Assembly: GCA_007570945.1 (NCBI GenBank)
Contig: RKSH01000146.1
Location: 1 to 6,742 of the forward strand
Direction: 5' to 3'
Length of the DNA: 6,742 nt
DNA from: Gammaproteobacteria bacterium
GTDB taxonomy: Bacteria; Pseudomonadota; Gammaproteobacteria; Arenicellales; Spongiicolonaceae
The notes beneath the pieces were generated by a model. The model had not been told where the DNA came from and searched no databases. It saw only the letters and a list, made by a program, of their open reading frames with translations. Shown piece after piece: positions 6,547 to 6,742 of the stretch. Both the position numbers and the translations under genes were made by a program. Every line of letters begins with the position of its first letter. Positions within the stretch are counted from its first letter, which is position 1.

Positions 6547-6598
6547 CCGCCCCGCCGCCCGGCGGCTTTCACGGCAGCCTGAAACTCTCCTCCTGAAC
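6547..6598 (+). other. Spacer after the last operon gene, with a small GC hairpin
   Basis: A GC-rich inverted repeat (CCGCC-GCCC-GGCGG at 6552-6565) sits just after the stop codon, without a following T run. It may protect the transcript's 3' end or mean nothing. No gene is seen here. Confidence 0.3.
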
Positions 6599-6632
6599 AA
6601 AAAACCCCCTCCAAGGTTGGAGGGGGTTTTTT
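6599..6632. terminator. Bidirectional rho-independent terminator
   Basis: AAAAAACCCCCTCCAA (6599-6614) is perfectly repeated in inverted form at 6617-6632. The realistic hairpin is a 9-bp GC-rich stem (6605-6613 with 6618-6626) closed by a four-base AGGT loop and flanked by A6 and T6. The T6 run (6627-6632) terminates the + strand operon; read from the other strand, the A6 run gives a U tract for the convergent gene, whose stop lies 18 bases away. It sets the 3' boundary of the operon. Confidence 0.93.
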
Positions 6633-6649
6633 CTATCGGCCGCCGGGGG

Positions 6650-6742
6650 TTAGAAGCGCCATTGGCCGCTGAGCAGGTTGCCGAGGCGCATGGTGTTGTC
6701 GTCCACGCCCACCTCCAGGCCCAGGGACAGGCGGCCGTGGTG
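6650..6742 (-). CDS. C-terminal 30 residues of a probable outer-membrane beta-barrel protein (partial)
   Basis: Read on the minus strand, an open frame enters from the window's right edge and stops with TAA at 6652-6650. The visible 30 residues contain an alternating pattern in GRLSLGLEVGV, then a turn (DDN), then a final segment ending LLSGQWRF. A C-terminal Phe with Trp two residues before it is typical of the beta-signal of Gram-negative outer-membrane proteins recognised by the BAM complex. The gene is convergent with the amine operon and shares its terminator. It is too short to name; a porin, autotransporter or other barrel are all possible, and a non-barrel protein is not excluded. Confidence 0.5.
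   Translation of the reverse strand, partial: HHGRLSLGLEVGVDDNTMRLGNLLSGQWRF

Noticed and set aside
5455..6600. A 381-codon minus-strand frame opposite the GlnT/GmaS gene
   Set aside because: It is a shadow of a well-conserved ligase and would begin close to the terminator with no promoter seen.
1..6742. CRISPR arrays, transfer or ribosomal RNA genes, insertion sequences
   Set aside because: No spaced direct repeats, tRNA-like cloverleaf, rRNA segments or transposase motifs were seen; the window is nearly filled by metabolic genes.

Overview
The window is GC-rich bacterial DNA that is almost completely coding on the + strand. It looks Gram-negative and probably proteobacterial: the split glutamate-synthase genes resemble rhizobial and methylotroph glx/mgs genes, and the far end carries what looks like the C-terminus of an outer-membrane barrel protein. 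That placement is inference; nothing here fixes a genus.

Layout: a sigma70-type promoter (about 50-78) lies upstream of six co-directional, tightly packed genes. They are (1) a divergent glutamine-synthetase-fold ligase (113-1642); (2) a class II glutamine amidotransferase, GlxB/MgsA type (1653-2597); (3) a GXGXG-domain protein, GlxC/MgsB type (2585-3418); (4) an FMN-binding glutamate-synthase domain protein, GlxD/MgsC type (3444-4781); (5) a 120-residue protein of unknown function (4874-5236); and (6) a second glutamine-synthetase-fold ligase of the GlnT/GmaS (type III) group (5239-6546). A strong bidirectional terminator (6599-6632) follows, then the 3' end of a convergent minus-strand gene (6650-6742).

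How the genes probably work together: GlxB, GlxC and GlxD are the amidotransferase, GXGXG and FMN domains of a glutamate synthase, made as separate chains. In methylotrophs the same trio (MgsABC) is N-methylglutamate synthase, fed with gamma-glutamylmethylamide by GmaS. The likely role is therefore capture of methylamine or another small amine by gamma-glutamylation, followed by transfer to an N-alkylglutamate or recovery as glutamate. Two features stand out. The trio is flanked by two different ligases, and both carry Trp where canonical glutamine synthetase has the ammonium-site Glu (E327, Salmonella numbering). An unrecognised small protein also sits between glxD and the second ligase. No N-methylglutamate dehydrogenase genes (mgdABCD) are visible, so the fate of any N-methylglutamate cannot be read from this window.
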